From a virus: a DNA stretch of 64,000 nt. The position numbers were made by a program, and so were the translations under genes. The notes under the pieces are model-generated. The model did not search any database. It had not been told where the DNA came from and was given only the letters and a program-made list of their open reading frames with translations. The DNA is taken from IMG/VR virus record IMGVR_UViG_3300041411_000085, positions 1 to 64,000 of that record. One strand, 5' to 3'. This document shows, piece after piece, positions 55,487-63,808 of this stretch. Within the stretch, counting starts at the first letter, position 1. Every line of letters starts with the position of its first letter.

Positions 55487-56062
55487 ATGAAAAAGAATAA
55501 ACTTGTCTGTGGAGTTGGGGTTAATGATCTAGGCAGACCTGTGTATTGGAAAGAAAATGGAAAGTATGTTATCTGCCCAATATACCGAGTTTGGAAAAGT
55601 ATGTTGGTCCGTTGTTATGATAAGAATTTCCACCATAAAGTCACATATGCTGAGTCCTATGTAGTACCTGAGTGGCTTCGGCTGAGTAATTTTGAAAAAT
55701 GGATGGAGCAGCAAGATTGGAAAGGTAAAGAATTGGACAAGGACATTCTTTTTCAGGGAAACAAGATTTACGGTCCCGAGACTTGTGTTTTTATTCCTCA
55801 CGACTTGAACGTATTCCTGATAGATAGTGCAGGCGCCCGTGGTGAATACCCTATTGGTGTTTCTTTTCATAAAAACAGTGGTCAATTGCAAGTAGATTGC
55901 GGTAATCCGTTTACACGTAAGAGAGAATATCTAGGTCTTTTTAAGGATGTACAAGAGGCACACTTAACATGGAAAGCAAAGAAACATCAACATGCACTAA
56001 CTTACGCAGAGCAACAAACAGATCCACGAATAGCTGAAGCGCTTCGCACACGCTATCTGTAA
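55487..56062 (+). CDS. HNH-type homing endonuclease
   Basis: 191 residues from ATG 55487 (GAGAG site). The pattern CPIYRVWKSMLVRCY, WLRLSNFEKWMEQQDWKGKE, LDKDILFQGNKIYGPETC and GEYPIGVSFHK is that of a common phage HNH endonuclease family with a C-terminal AP2-like DNA-binding part (LGLFKDVQEAHLTWKAK). Inserted between SSB and a small gene. A broken relative lies at 59097-59880. Confidence 0.8.
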   Translation: MKKNKLVCGVGVNDLGRPVYWKENGKYVICPIYRVWKSMLVRCYDKNFHHKVTYAESYVVPEWLRLSNFEKWMEQQDWKGKELDKDILFQGNKIYGPETCVFIPHDLNVFLIDSAGARGEYPIGVSFHKNSGQLQVDCGNPFTRKREYLGLFKDVQEAHLTWKAKKHQHALTYAEQQTDPRIAEALRTRYL

Positions 56063-56081
56063 TTTAACTAGGAGAAACACT

Positions 56082-56216
56082 ATGACTGTAGAAATCGTCA
56101 ACACAGAAGCACAAACACTGAGCAAACTTTATGCAGCACTTGATTCAGCTATTGATAAAGGACAAGCTGACTTGATTAATGTACTGAGTTCTGCAATTCA
56201 ACGACTGACACGATAA
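56082..56216 (+). CDS. Hypothetical helical protein, 44 aa
   Basis: ATG after TAGGAGAA. One helical pair (TLSKLYAALDSAIDKGQADL). Unknown; short but well supported by ribosome site and spacing. Confidence 0.6.
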   Translation: MTVEIVNTEAQTLSKLYAALDSAIDKGQADLINVLSSAIQRLTR

Positions 56217-56226
56217 GGGGAATAAT

Positions 56227-56478
56227 ATGAAAGAGAAACAAGCGCTGTTTGATCGTAGCTATCAACTGGAACAAGAAATCCTCACTCTACAAGAGGATCT
56301 GAAAGAGTTGAAGTCAGAATTCACTTATGAAAAAGAATATAATACTGACGGTTTCCCAAAAGCTGATGTTGCAGATATTATGAAAGCAGCAAAAGCCAAA
56401 GTGAAACAAGATGACTTGAAAGCTAAGGCAGAAGAATTTAGTAAGCTGCAAGAGATTCAGGATTTGTATTCTAAGTAA
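56227..56478 (+). CDS. Coiled-coil protein, 83 aa
   Basis: Two charged helices (SYQLEQEILTLQEDLKELK and KQDDLKAKAEEFSKLQ) with a short central turn. AAGGGG site. Followed by a terminator. Possibly a structural adaptor; unknown. Confidence 0.68.
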   Translation: MKEKQALFDRSYQLEQEILTLQEDLKELKSEFTYEKEYNTDGFPKADVADIMKAAKAKVKQDDLKAKAEEFSKLQEIQDLYSK

Positions 56479-56488
56479 ATTGTTAACA

Positions 56489-56508
56489 GGGGCGAAAGCC
56501 CCTTTCTT
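56489..56508 (+). terminator. Terminator before the exonuclease gene
   Basis: GGGGC-GAAA-GCCCC stem with a GNRA loop followed by TTTCTTG. Compact rho-independent form. Confidence 0.75.
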
Positions 56509-56523
56509 GTAAAGGAGAAAGGA

Positions 56524-57468
56524 ATGAGCCTCGTTGTGATTGATGGAGATTTGATCAGCTACAAAGCCTCGGCAGCAAGTGAAACACGAACTATCTTAGT
56601 TACAAACAATTCAAGTAAAGCAAAGAAAGAGTTTGCTAATCGGACAGAGTTTAAAGCTTGGTTAAAAGAGTCTGAGAAGAACATTGAAGATTATTCAATT
56701 ACAGATGTGCAAACTCCTGAGCCTTTAGAGAATTGTTTACACACTGTTAAAATGATTCTACAAGGTATTCACGAAGCATCGGGCTGTGATGAAATGAAAG
56801 TGGTGGTTCAGGGAGAGGGTAATTTCCGTGACAGCTTACTACTTCCGACTAAATATAAGTCTAACCGTACAGACACACAGAAACCTATTCATTTGTCCGA
56901 GGCAAGAGGCTATTTGTTGGGGAAATACAAGGCTGAAGAGGCGAATGGTTGGGAAACTGATGACGTACTAGCCCAATATGCTTACAAAGGTTTTACTACC
57001 AAAAAACGCATTGTACAAGCCACAATCGACAAAGACGCGAATCAGTGCGCCGGTTGGTTATTCAACTGGGATAAGATGCAGAAGCCTCAATTCATTTCAG
57101 GATTAGGTAACTTCGATAAAGAGGGTAAAGGATTTGGTCGTAAGTTTCTCTACTATCAAATTGTTGTTGGTGATCCTTCTGACTGCTACAAACCTACAGA
57201 ACTTGTAAAGGCTAAGTATGGTGCAGCGTCAGCATTCAAAGACTTTGGTGAACTTACCACTGACAAAGAATGTTGGGCTAAGATGAAAGAGCTTTATCAA
57301 ACTTGGTATCCTGAAGAGTTTGTGTACACAGCTTGGAATGGTGAGGAAGTGAATGGTAGTTGGTTACAGATGATGCAACTTTACGCTGACTGTGCGCATA
57401 TGAAACGGTTTGTTGGTGATAGACTGGATGTGAGTACAACACTTGATAAGATGGGGTTGATTGAATGA
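56524..57468 (+). CDS. T7 gp6-like 5'-3' exonuclease (FEN family)
   Basis: 314 residues. Flap-nuclease acidic motifs: VVIDGDLISYKA (D7), ANGWETDDVLAQYAY, QATIDKDANQ and GDPSDCYK, in the order expected for the metal site. Removes RNA primers and resects ends. AAAGGAGAAAGGA site. Four-nt overlap with the following HNH nuclease gene. Confidence 0.85.
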   Translation: MSLVVIDGDLISYKASAASETRTILVTNNSSKAKKEFANRTEFKAWLKESEKNIEDYSITDVQTPEPLENCLHTVKMILQGIHEASGCDEMKVVVQGEGNFRDSLLLPTKYKSNRTDTQKPIHLSEARGYLLGKYKAEEANGWETDDVLAQYAYKGFTTKKRIVQATIDKDANQCAGWLFNWDKMQKPQFISGLGNFDKEGKGFGRKFLYYQIVVGDPSDCYKPTELVKAKYGAASAFKDFGELTTDKECWAKMKELYQTWYPEEFVYTAWNGEEVNGSWLQMMQLYADCAHMKRFVGDRLDVSTTLDKMGLIE

Positions 57469-58049
57469 CTGTCCCATCACAAGCAGACATTGCTAAACGT
57501 AAGGCTAACCTTGAAAAGTTCTTAAAAGAAATTGATCCCTTGACAGGTAAAGCAATTGAGTCTAAGATGGTAGGTGTAGTTCGTTCTGCAATTCGTAAGA
57601 GTTGGATGAGAAGTCCTACTAAGTTAGCTTTCCTCTATATGAATACCGTCCCAGACATGGACGACACAACACGCACTAAATGGAAGATTCAGTGTCAATG
57701 CTGTAAGAAATGGTTTAAGATAGATCAGGTAGAATGTGACCATATATCCGGCCACAATACATTCACTAAGTCTTCTGACTTCCAATCTTACTTTGATAGT
57801 ATCTTGATGGTTGGGTTTGATGGATTGCAAATCCTGTGTTCTGCTGATTGCCATCCGTGCAAAACCCTTTCTGAGAAGTTGGGTATTACCTTTGACGAAG
57901 CTGTTGTGGAACGTGAAGTGATTAAGATTTGTAAACTAAAAGCTGCACAGATTGATAAATGGCTTAGTGATCGAGGAGTTAAGGTTGCTAAAAATCCACA
58001 GGCACGAAGGGATGCTGTAAGGGAGGCATTGAAGAATGAGCACAAATGA
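57465..58049 (+). CDS. HNH-type nuclease of the replication operon
   Basis: 194 residues. CQCCKKWFKIDQVECDHISG and LQILCSADCHPCKTLSEK carry two Cys pairs and His residues in the order C-C-DH-C-CH of zinc-supported HNH nucleases. Unlike the homing enzymes it is embedded by overlaps in the replication operon and lacks NUMOD/AP2 modules, so a recombination or DNA-processing role is likely. Confidence 0.72.
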   Translation: MTVPSQADIAKRKANLEKFLKEIDPLTGKAIESKMVGVVRSAIRKSWMRSPTKLAFLYMNTVPDMDDTTRTKWKIQCQCCKKWFKIDQVECDHISGHNTFTKSSDFQSYFDSILMVGFDGLQILCSADCHPCKTLSEKLGITFDEAVVEREVIKICKLKAAQIDKWLSDRGVKVAKNPQARRDAVREALKNEHK

Positions 58050-58368
58050 ATACCTAGACAAACTAACCCTTGACCAACTACGTTATGCTCGTGATGAAGC
58101 TGATCGTCGGGTAAAGAAAGCTGAGCAAGGTCCGAAGAAGATTGTTTGGGTTGTCACTAACGGGATGTGTAATGTTAGCTGGCACCGTGAAGAAGATTAT
58201 CAGAAGGCCATCCAATCTTACGTGAACGTTATGCAACGTGAAGGAGTTGTAGAAACTTTCACAGACATGATTGAAGATCGTTCCAGTGTGTATGACTTCA
58301 AACAGTGGCTTCCTGAGATTACTGCTTACTATCAAAATGAAACTGAGTACGAGGAGTGGTTTAAATGA
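58036..58368 (+). CDS. Hypothetical protein, 110 aa
   Basis: Helical start (NEYLDKLTLDQLRYARDEAD), then alpha/beta. Overlaps the nuclease gene by 14 nt. The phrase LTLDQLRYARDEADRR recalls conserved phage proteins of unknown function. Confidence 0.7.
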   Translation: MSTNEYLDKLTLDQLRYARDEADRRVKKAEQGPKKIVWVVTNGMCNVSWHREEDYQKAIQSYVNVMQREGVVETFTDMIEDRSSVYDFKQWLPEITAYYQNETEYEEWFK

Positions 58369-58556
58369 CCGATAAAACTAAGATGTCCAACCTTGAATCC
58401 TATCAGGAACTAACTATTCAAATTTCTACTCTTAATCTTAAGCTTGATAAAATTCTAAGTTTGCTAAATAAACCAAACGAAGTTGTAAACATTATTGGTG
58501 TTACTGTCACAGGTAATCTGTCAATTGACGAAGAATTCTTGGAGAACTTCAAATGA
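58365..58556 (+). CDS. Hypothetical protein, 63 aa
   Basis: A heptad helix (LTIQISTLNLKLDKILSLL) then a beta hairpin. Overlaps both neighbours. Unknown. Confidence 0.65.
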   Translation: MTDKTKMSNLESYQELTIQISTLNLKLDKILSLLNKPNEVVNIIGVTVTGNLSIDEEFLENFK

Positions 58557-58645
58557 TTAAAGACTATTGGACAGCAATCTTCTGGTGTGAGTTTGTTCAG
58601 TTTAGTGTTTATTTCAATGTGTGGTGCTCAGTCTTGGGGGTTTAG
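58553..58645 (+). CDS. Possible 30-aa hydrophobic peptide
   Basis: ATGA overlap with the upstream gene; aromatic and hydrophobic (YWTAIFWCEFVQFSVYF). Could be a membrane peptide. Evidence is only the overlap and length. Confidence 0.35.
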   Translation: MIKDYWTAIFWCEFVQFSVYFNVWCSVLGV

Positions 58646-58647
58646 AT

Positions 58648-58878
58648 ATGACTACTAGTAAATTTAAGATTAAAGTTTATATAGATAACGGTCTTATCTA
58701 CAGTTATGATGTAGACTCTCAGGAATCTGCACGGGAGCATTCAGCGGCTATTGTGCAGTCAGGTTATCGACATGTTGGGGTTGGTAGCTTTACACACTTT
58801 CCTCCACACAGGCTTCTCAAAGTAAAAGTTGTAGGAGATATTACAACCAACTTTCCAGACACCGTCGAAGGTACTTGA
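58648..58878 (+). CDS. Hypothetical protein, 76 aa
   Basis: ATG at 58648 after GGGGG. Alpha/beta (FKIKVYIDNGLIYSYDV, SAREHSAAIVQSGYR) with His-rich end. Unknown. Confidence 0.65.
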   Translation: MTTSKFKIKVYIDNGLIYSYDVDSQESAREHSAAIVQSGYRHVGVGSFTHFPPHRLLKVKVVGDITTNFPDTVEGT

Positions 58879-58879
58879 T

Positions 58880-59104
58880 ATGGGAAGTGTTATAGATATG
58901 TTTCCGAAGAAGCCTATTAGCGAAAGTATTACTGTGAAAGTTGATGTGCTGGAATACTGGCGAATTAGGAATGAATTGATTTCTGATGAATTCTCGCTTT
59001 ATAATGCTTACCAGAAACAAGAGATACTCGACACGGTGCTCAATATGAATTACGAATTATATGAGCTTGTAGTTAAGTTAAAGGAAAGACTTAGGGATGA
59101 ATAG
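58880..59104 (+). CDS. Hypothetical protein, 74 aa
   Basis: Helical second half (YQKQEILDTVLNMNYELY). ATG 1 nt after the previous stop. Overlaps a broken endonuclease gene by 8 nt. Confidence 0.67.
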   Translation: MGSVIDMFPKKPISESITVKVDVLEYWRIRNELISDEFSLYNAYQKQEILDTVLNMNYELYELVVKLKERLRDE

Positions 59105-59880
59105 GTATAATAAAGCAACAGTTGTGGCAAAACATAGGGAGGAGAATATAGGTAAGATATTTGAAACGGTAAATTTCGGCCCTTTGATCATAGTAGGGTA
59201 TGAAGGCGCATATCATGTGAGTGTCGAATTCCTCAATACTGGAACTTTGGTAACTGGTGCCCAAATGGCCCATATTAAGAGGGGTTTGGTAAGAGATGAT
59301 AATTTACCAATACTCTACGAGAAATGCTTTTTGGGCACTGGTAAATACAAATCAAAACGTGACGGAAAGGACGCAATAGAATACACTGTGTGGAAACAGA
59401 TACTAGAGAGGTGTTTCTTTTTATAATTATCATTGAAACACCCTACCTATCAGGACTGCATATTGAATGATCACTGGAGAAATTTTCAGAATTTTGCAGA
59501 GTGGTATTGGACTCAGAAGGGGTCTGGAAACAAAGTTTGGCACATAGATAAAGATTTACTTAGAAAAGGCAACAAAGAATATGGACCAGATACATGCTGC
59601 TTGATACCACCGGATTTAAATAAGGCACTTAAGTTAAGTAAAACCAGTACTAAAAGTACCCCGGTAGGAACTCATCAAAGGCCTAATGGTGTGTTTGTTG
59701 TGGGAGTTGTTGGAGATTCTTCTAAATATGTTGTAGGCATTAAATGCATCAAAGGCATTTAATGCCTACAAGCTTGCGAAAGAAAACCACCTAAAATCTT
59801 TAGCTGAGAAGTATAAAGAAGTCATAGAAGTAAAAGTTTATGAAGCGGTTTACAACTTTAAAATAGAAATTACAGACTAA
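59097..59880 (+). pseudogene. Broken HNH/AP2-type homing endonuclease
   Basis: Three pieces of one gene. Piece one (59097-59426) ends in an in-frame TAA after VWKQILERCFF, where the intact relative at 55487 reads VWKSMLVRCYDKN. Piece two continues in the same frame (HPTYQDCILNDHW, WHIDKDLLRKGNKEYGPDTC). Piece three (AFNAYKLAKENHL to the stop at 59880) is in another frame, separated at a perfect 15-bp inverted repeat. It lies between the small replication genes and the phosphoesterase gene. Confidence 0.75.
59733..59769. repeat. Perfect 15-bp inverted repeat at a frameshift
   Basis: GTAGGCATTAAATGC (59733-59747), 7-nt loop, GCATTTAATGCCTAC (59755-59769). It coincides with the second break of the endonuclease pseudogene, as expected from quasipalindrome templated mutation. 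Confidence 0.85.
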
Positions 59881-59893
59881 TTGGAGAAAGAAA

Positions 59894-60667
59894 TTGAGTT
59901 CACGTATTCTAGTAATTCCAGATGCACAAGTAAAAGATGGTGTAGACATTGAACACCTCAAGTGGTGTGGTGAATATCTTGTAGAAAAGAAACCGGACAC
60001 TGTTGTTTGTTTGGGAGATTTCTGGGATTTTGAGAGTCTTTCCTTCTACGACAAGGGTACACTTTCTTTTGAAGGTCGTCGTCTTAAGAAAGATATCGAT
60101 GTTGGTAAAGAAGCAATGGAGTTGATGCTTAAGCCTCTGAAAGATTTGCAAGAACGACAACGAGCAAATAAGAAGAAGGTTTATGAGCCGCGTCTTGTTT
60201 TCACTCTTGGTAATCACTGTGAACGCTTGATGCGTATTCCTAAAAGCTCCCCTGAATTCTCTGGCTTTATTGGTTACGAACTGCTAGACTTGGAGCGTCA
60301 TGGATGGGAAGTTTATGACTTTCTTCTCCCGGTGGAAATTGAAGGTATTTACTTTGTACACTTCTTGGCTAACCCAATGACTGGTAAGCCTTATGGTGGT
60401 ACAGCAACAAGTATGCTGAAGAACGTAGGTAAGAGTTTTGTTCAAGGTCATAAACAAACTCTAGATATCGCTGTACGCCCTACAATTGATGGTAAGATGC
60501 AGATCGGCATTATTGCTGGGGCGTTCTATCAACACGAAGAAGCCTATAAGGGTTATACCGGAAACAACCATTGGCGTGGCATGGTTATGCTAAATAATGC
60601 TAAGGATGGTTATGCTGACCCTTGCTTTATTTCCATTGATTACTTGAAGAAGAAATACGGAGAATAA
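59894..60667 (+). CDS. Metallophosphoesterase (calcineurin-like)
   Basis: 257 residues. Metal-binding motifs: VIPDAQ (D-x-Q/H type), VCLGDFWD (GDxxD), LGNHCE (GNHD/E), FVQGHKQT (GHT-like) near 195. Resembles phage SbcD-like or general phosphoesterases; nucleic-acid or nucleotide substrate is likely from the operon. TTG start with TTGGAGAAAG. Confidence 0.85.
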   Translation: MSSRILVIPDAQVKDGVDIEHLKWCGEYLVEKKPDTVVCLGDFWDFESLSFYDKGTLSFEGRRLKKDIDVGKEAMELMLKPLKDLQERQRANKKKVYEPRLVFTLGNHCERLMRIPKSSPEFSGFIGYELLDLERHGWEVYDFLLPVEIEGIYFVHFLANPMTGKPYGGTATSMLKNVGKSFVQGHKQTLDIAVRPTIDGKMQIGIIAGAFYQHEEAYKGYTGNNHWRGMVMLNNAKDGYADPCFISIDYLKKKYGE

Positions 60668-60823
60668 GTGGAAGACTACAAACTAAAGAACACTGTCAAT
60701 CGCTTGGAGAATTCGGTTGACAGCTTGACTAAAGAAATCTATAATCTTAAGCAGCAACAGAAAGATATGCTTGATCAGATTAGACGCCTGAAGGAGATGA
60801 ATAATGACGGTAGCGGAAAGTGA
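60668..60823 (+). CDS. Coiled-coil protein, 51 aa
   Basis: GTG start directly after the phosphoesterase stop with GGAG 5 nt away. One continuous heptad helix (LENSVDSLTKEIYNLKQQQ). By position it could be a partner of the phosphoesterase, as SbcC coiled coils are for SbcD, but this is guesswork. Confidence 0.6.
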   Translation: MEDYKLKNTVNRLENSVDSLTKEIYNLKQQQKDMLDQIRRLKEMNNDGSGK

Positions 60824-61385
60824 ATTTAAAATCGGGGATCGAGTTGAACTATCTCCATTCGGTATTGATACATTTAAACAAGACGGTTGGGCAGATTATC
60901 GACTACCCTTGATTATTTATGGTGGTGCTCTTGCAAACGTATTTAAAATTGAAGGTGACAAGGTTTGGGTGAAAGTTCATGGAGAAGGTACTGCATTCTT
61001 TTATGAGGATCATTTGAAATTGTTTGGTACTAAAGTAGAGTCCTCAATTGCCCGTCCAATCCTTACAGAACGTAAAGTTGGCAAAGTTCAGATGGACTTG
61101 TTCGATTCAGGCTTCCCAAACGCTGTAATGGAAGTTGCAAAGGTAATGACATGGGCTGCTGAGAACAAAGGCTATAAACCTCACGATTGGATTAATCTTC
61201 CTGACGCTGAGACTTCTTTCCCATCAGCAGCTAGTCGTCATCGGGTTAAAAGTTTGATTCAGAAGGTTGAAGGATTACCTGTAAGAGAGCGTGTAGATGA
61301 AGAGTCTGCAATCTTGCATAAAGCTCACGAGGCTTTCAACATCTTTGCTGAACTGGAGTTGATGCTACGAGGAAAGATTAAATGA
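60804..61385 (+). CDS. dNTP pyrophosphohydrolase-like protein (dATP/dGTP type)
   Basis: 193 residues. N-terminal ~75 residues form a small barrel (IGDRVELSPFGIDTF). The C-terminal domain has AVMEVAKVMTWAAENKGYKP, AASRHRV and EESAILHKAHEAFN, the pattern of phage dATP/dGTP diphosphohydrolases, which remove or remodel purine dNTPs. It is followed by other nucleotide enzymes with overlapping starts. Confidence 0.75.
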   Translation: MTVAESEFKIGDRVELSPFGIDTFKQDGWADYRLPLIIYGGALANVFKIEGDKVWVKVHGEGTAFFYEDHLKLFGTKVESSIARPILTERKVGKVQMDLFDSGFPNAVMEVAKVMTWAAENKGYKPHDWINLPDAETSFPSAASRHRVKSLIQKVEGLPVRERVDEESAILHKAHEAFNIFAELELMLRGKIK

Positions 61386-61822
61386 GACTTTTAGGCATTG
61401 ATGTTGACGGCGTAGTAGTAGACACACTTACTCTGTACAAACAAGCTTCACTTCACTTGGAAGATCCTCTAGACTTCTGGCGAGATGAAAACCTTTATGA
61501 TAATCTTGTCCCAATGGAAGGTGCGGTAGAGAAACTTGAGCAACTTAGTAGATATTTTGGTATAGTGTTTGTAAGTCGGCTGAAGGGGAATCATCACAGA
61601 TCGAAGGTTTATTTCCTAAAGAAATACTTTCCGTTTATGACTGGCTTTATCGGTACTCACGAGAAGTACCTTTTGAATGATTCTCTTGTTGCAATGGTAG
61701 ATGACTTAGAGGATAATCTCTCCAAGTTTGAAGCTCACAAGAGGATTCATTTCGGACAAGGTGAATATAAAGATTGGAATACGTTTGATGTTCCTAAGTT
61801 TTGTAAAGAATACTTAAAATAA
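61382..61822 (+). CDS. HAD-family 5'-nucleotidase-like phosphatase
   Basis: 146 residues. Nucleophile motif IDVDGVVVDT (D7, D9), motif II FVSRLKG, a Lys in the helix SKVYFLKKYF, and motif III VAMVDDLEDN. Size matches small deoxynucleotidases acting on dNMPs. Part of the nucleotide operon. Confidence 0.82.
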   Translation: MRLLGIDVDGVVVDTLTLYKQASLHLEDPLDFWRDENLYDNLVPMEGAVEKLEQLSRYFGIVFVSRLKGNHHRSKVYFLKKYFPFMTGFIGTHEKYLLNDSLVAMVDDLEDNLSKFEAHKRIHFGQGEYKDWNTFDVPKFCKEYLK

Positions 61823-61837
61823 TTAAGGAGAGTTTTG

Positions 61838-62323
61838 GTGTCAAAGAAAGAATGTATCAAGTTCGGTTATGCAATCGGTAATCAACCAGCCATGGGCGAT
61901 CATTGGGAAGTTTGGAAACAAGTAAAAGCCCAATCCAAACTTATCCTAGAAGAAGTGAATGAACTTGAGGATGCTTGTTCAGAAGAAGACCTTCTAGAAG
62001 TGTTGGACGCTGTAATGGATATTAAATATCTGAACACATATCTTGAACATCTACTGGAAGCTTACGGTTGTAAAACAAAGCTTGCTTGGGAGACAGTGTG
62101 TTCAAACAATGCTCAGAAGATTACAACTAGCTACACCTACGCACAAAGCAGTAAAGAATACTTGGAATCTCGTGAAGATGGTGAATTCTATATTGATGAA
62201 ACTTTGTTTGAAGGTGAACGTCTTTATACGGTTAAACGAGTTAGTGATCAGAAAGTAATGAAACTGAAGAGTCATCAGCGACCAGAACTTGATACTTGTA
62301 TTCCTGAAGAGTTCCGAGTATGA
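61838..62323 (+). CDS. MazG-like NTP pyrophosphohydrolase
   Basis: 161 residues from GTG 61838 (AAGGAGAG upstream). The all-alpha motif ILEEVNELEDA...LEVLDAVMD provides the E-x2-E...E-x2-D metal ligands. A C-terminal extension of about 60 residues follows. May clear non-canonical nucleotides or, as proposed for phage MazG, alter alarmone-related metabolism. Confidence 0.8.
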   Translation: MSKKECIKFGYAIGNQPAMGDHWEVWKQVKAQSKLILEEVNELEDACSEEDLLEVLDAVMDIKYLNTYLEHLLEAYGCKTKLAWETVCSNNAQKITTSYTYAQSSKEYLESREDGEFYIDETLFEGERLYTVKRVSDQKVMKLKSHQRPELDTCIPEEFRV

Positions 62324-62505
62324 TTCACGCAAGCACACAAACAGCCCGTCCTAAGCTTCACTGGACAGAAGTTGTAAAAACAGAAATGGATTACAAATCA
62401 ATTGTTGCAACAGGATTGGAGAATGTCCTATTTGATTCGTTTCCAAGTGAAGAAGAGTTTTTTGATTATTTGATGGGTAAGGAAGAGGAGAAGGGGAATG
62501 TCTAA
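62320..62505 (+). CDS. Hypothetical protein, 61 aa
   Basis: Acidic C-terminus (SEEEFFDYLMGKEEEKGNV). Linked by overlaps to MazG-like and thyX genes, hence probably part of nucleotide synthesis, but not recognised. Confidence 0.66.
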   Translation: MIHASTQTARPKLHWTEVVKTEMDYKSIVATGLENVLFDSFPSEEEFFDYLMGKEEEKGNV

Positions 62506-63202
62506 GATTAAAGTAGAATATATTGATCATCTTGGGGATGACTTGCGAGTAGCGAATATTGCACGAGTGAGTTTCGGTAAATGGAAAGAAGAGATTGATG
62601 AAAAAGATATTAAGCTGATTAAGTATCTTGCAGACCATGAACACAACAGCCCATTCCGCCATGTTCAAGTAAGTGTACGTTGTAAAGCTCCAGTGTTCCT
62701 TGCCCGACAACTTGTAAAGCATTGCGTAGGACTTAGTTGGAACGAAATTAGTCGTCGCTATGTGGACACGGATTTTGAGTTCTACCATCCTGAAGAGTGG
62801 CGTAGTCGCCCAGAAGGTAGTGTTAAACAAGGAAGTGGTGGTAAAGTTATTGACCAACTTAAAGTTGCTTTCATGTGGGATGAAAAAGAAGGCGAGCAAG
62901 AGTGTATTGGTACACAATCCATACATGATGCTTATCAGGATCTTGTAAGTTATACAGTTGAGTTTTATGAGCTTCTGATTAAGAATGGTGTAGCGCCAGA
63001 AATGGCAAGGATGTCTCTTCCTCAATCTATGATGGTTGATTGGGTATGGACAGGTAGCCTTGAAGCGTTCTATAATGTTCACCGGTTGCGGTCTGGTGAA
63101 GGCGCTCAAGAAGAAGCTAAAGATTTCTCAGAACAACTTAAACAAGTAATTGAACCAATCTTTCCAAATGCTTGGAAGGCTCTTGAAGGAGTAGCAAAAT
63201 GA
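62498..63202 (+). CDS. thyX: Flavin-dependent thymidylate synthase ThyX
   Basis: 234 residues. Converts dUMP to dTMP with FAD and methylene-tetrahydrofolate. ADHEHNSPFRHVQV (46-59) is the N-terminal signature. The ThyX motif reads KHCVGLSWNEISRRY (74-88), with K and C where the usual RHRxxSxNExSxRY has Arg. C-terminal RLRSGEGAQEEAKDFS holds the second substrate-binding Arg region. Pairs with the dCMP deaminase at 18.8 kb. GAGGAGAAGGGG precedes the ATG. Confidence 0.92.
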   Translation: MSKIKVEYIDHLGDDLRVANIARVSFGKWKEEIDEKDIKLIKYLADHEHNSPFRHVQVSVRCKAPVFLARQLVKHCVGLSWNEISRRYVDTDFEFYHPEEWRSRPEGSVKQGSGGKVIDQLKVAFMWDEKEGEQECIGTQSIHDAYQDLVSYTVEFYELLIKNGVAPEMARMSLPQSMMVDWVWTGSLEAFYNVHRLRSGEGAQEEAKDFSEQLKQVIEPIFPNAWKALEGVAK

Positions 63203-63393
63203 AAGACATTAAATTTAGTGACTACACCTTTGAACTCGTAAACTATTACAAAGTTCTTGGTGGCATGACAGGTGATCAGGCTCGACGTTACGTATTGGAT
63301 ATTGTTGATGATGTCCTTGAAAGCTACAACGGTGGATACTCCGCACATAGTATTTTCTCTGATGATGTAAATAATAATTGGGCTGGGGAGTAA
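63199..63393 (+). CDS. Hypothetical protein, 64 aa
   Basis: ATGA overlap with thyX. Contains GGMTGDQARRYVLDIVDDVL, a helix-turn-helix-like stretch. Unknown. Confidence 0.66.
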   Translation: MKDIKFSDYTFELVNYYKVLGGMTGDQARRYVLDIVDDVLESYNGGYSAHSIFSDDVNNNWAGE

Positions 63394-63396
63394 TAT

Positions 63397-63759
63397 ATGT
63401 CTGTAGGTTTTAATCTTTCACTTTCCGATTTGCTTCTGGTACATGGATTTGCTCAGGCATTCGGAGAAGATAATAAAGAAGCAATCAATAAGTTCCTAGA
63501 ACAGAACGGGATGGATACCAGCCAAGAAATTGATGAGGTAGTTTGCAAGCATCGTAATCTTCGTGGTCAAGTAGTTGATTGTTTGATGTATCAAGGTCAT
63601 GAACTTGAAACTAAAGCTTGGCTAGCCAGTGGTGCAGCATCGTGGGATTGTGTCGTAGATAATTGTGACCTAGATCTTCGGATTGCACTTAAGACGATGG
63701 GTAAGTCATATAATAATTCTGGTCATATTATTTCTGAACTAGAACGACATAGTAATTAA
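63397..63759 (+). CDS. Hypothetical protein, 120 aa
   Basis: Helical protein (SLSDLLLVHGFAQAFG, EINKFLEQNG-like segment, KHRNLRGQVVDCL) with several Cys. Between thyX and ribonucleotide reductase genes. Not recognised. Confidence 0.7.
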   Translation: MSVGFNLSLSDLLLVHGFAQAFGEDNKEAINKFLEQNGMDTSQEIDEVVCKHRNLRGQVVDCLMYQGHELETKAWLASGAASWDCVVDNCDLDLRIALKTMGKSYNNSGHIISELERHSN

Positions 63760-63808
63760 ATAAGTAAATTTAAAGAATAAAGTATTAATTTTAAATCTAA
63801 GGAGTTGT

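Noticed and set aside
62351-63109. 252-codon minus frame opposite thyX
   Set aside because: Antisense shadow of a conserved gene, with no ribosome site and low-complexity hydrophobic translation.
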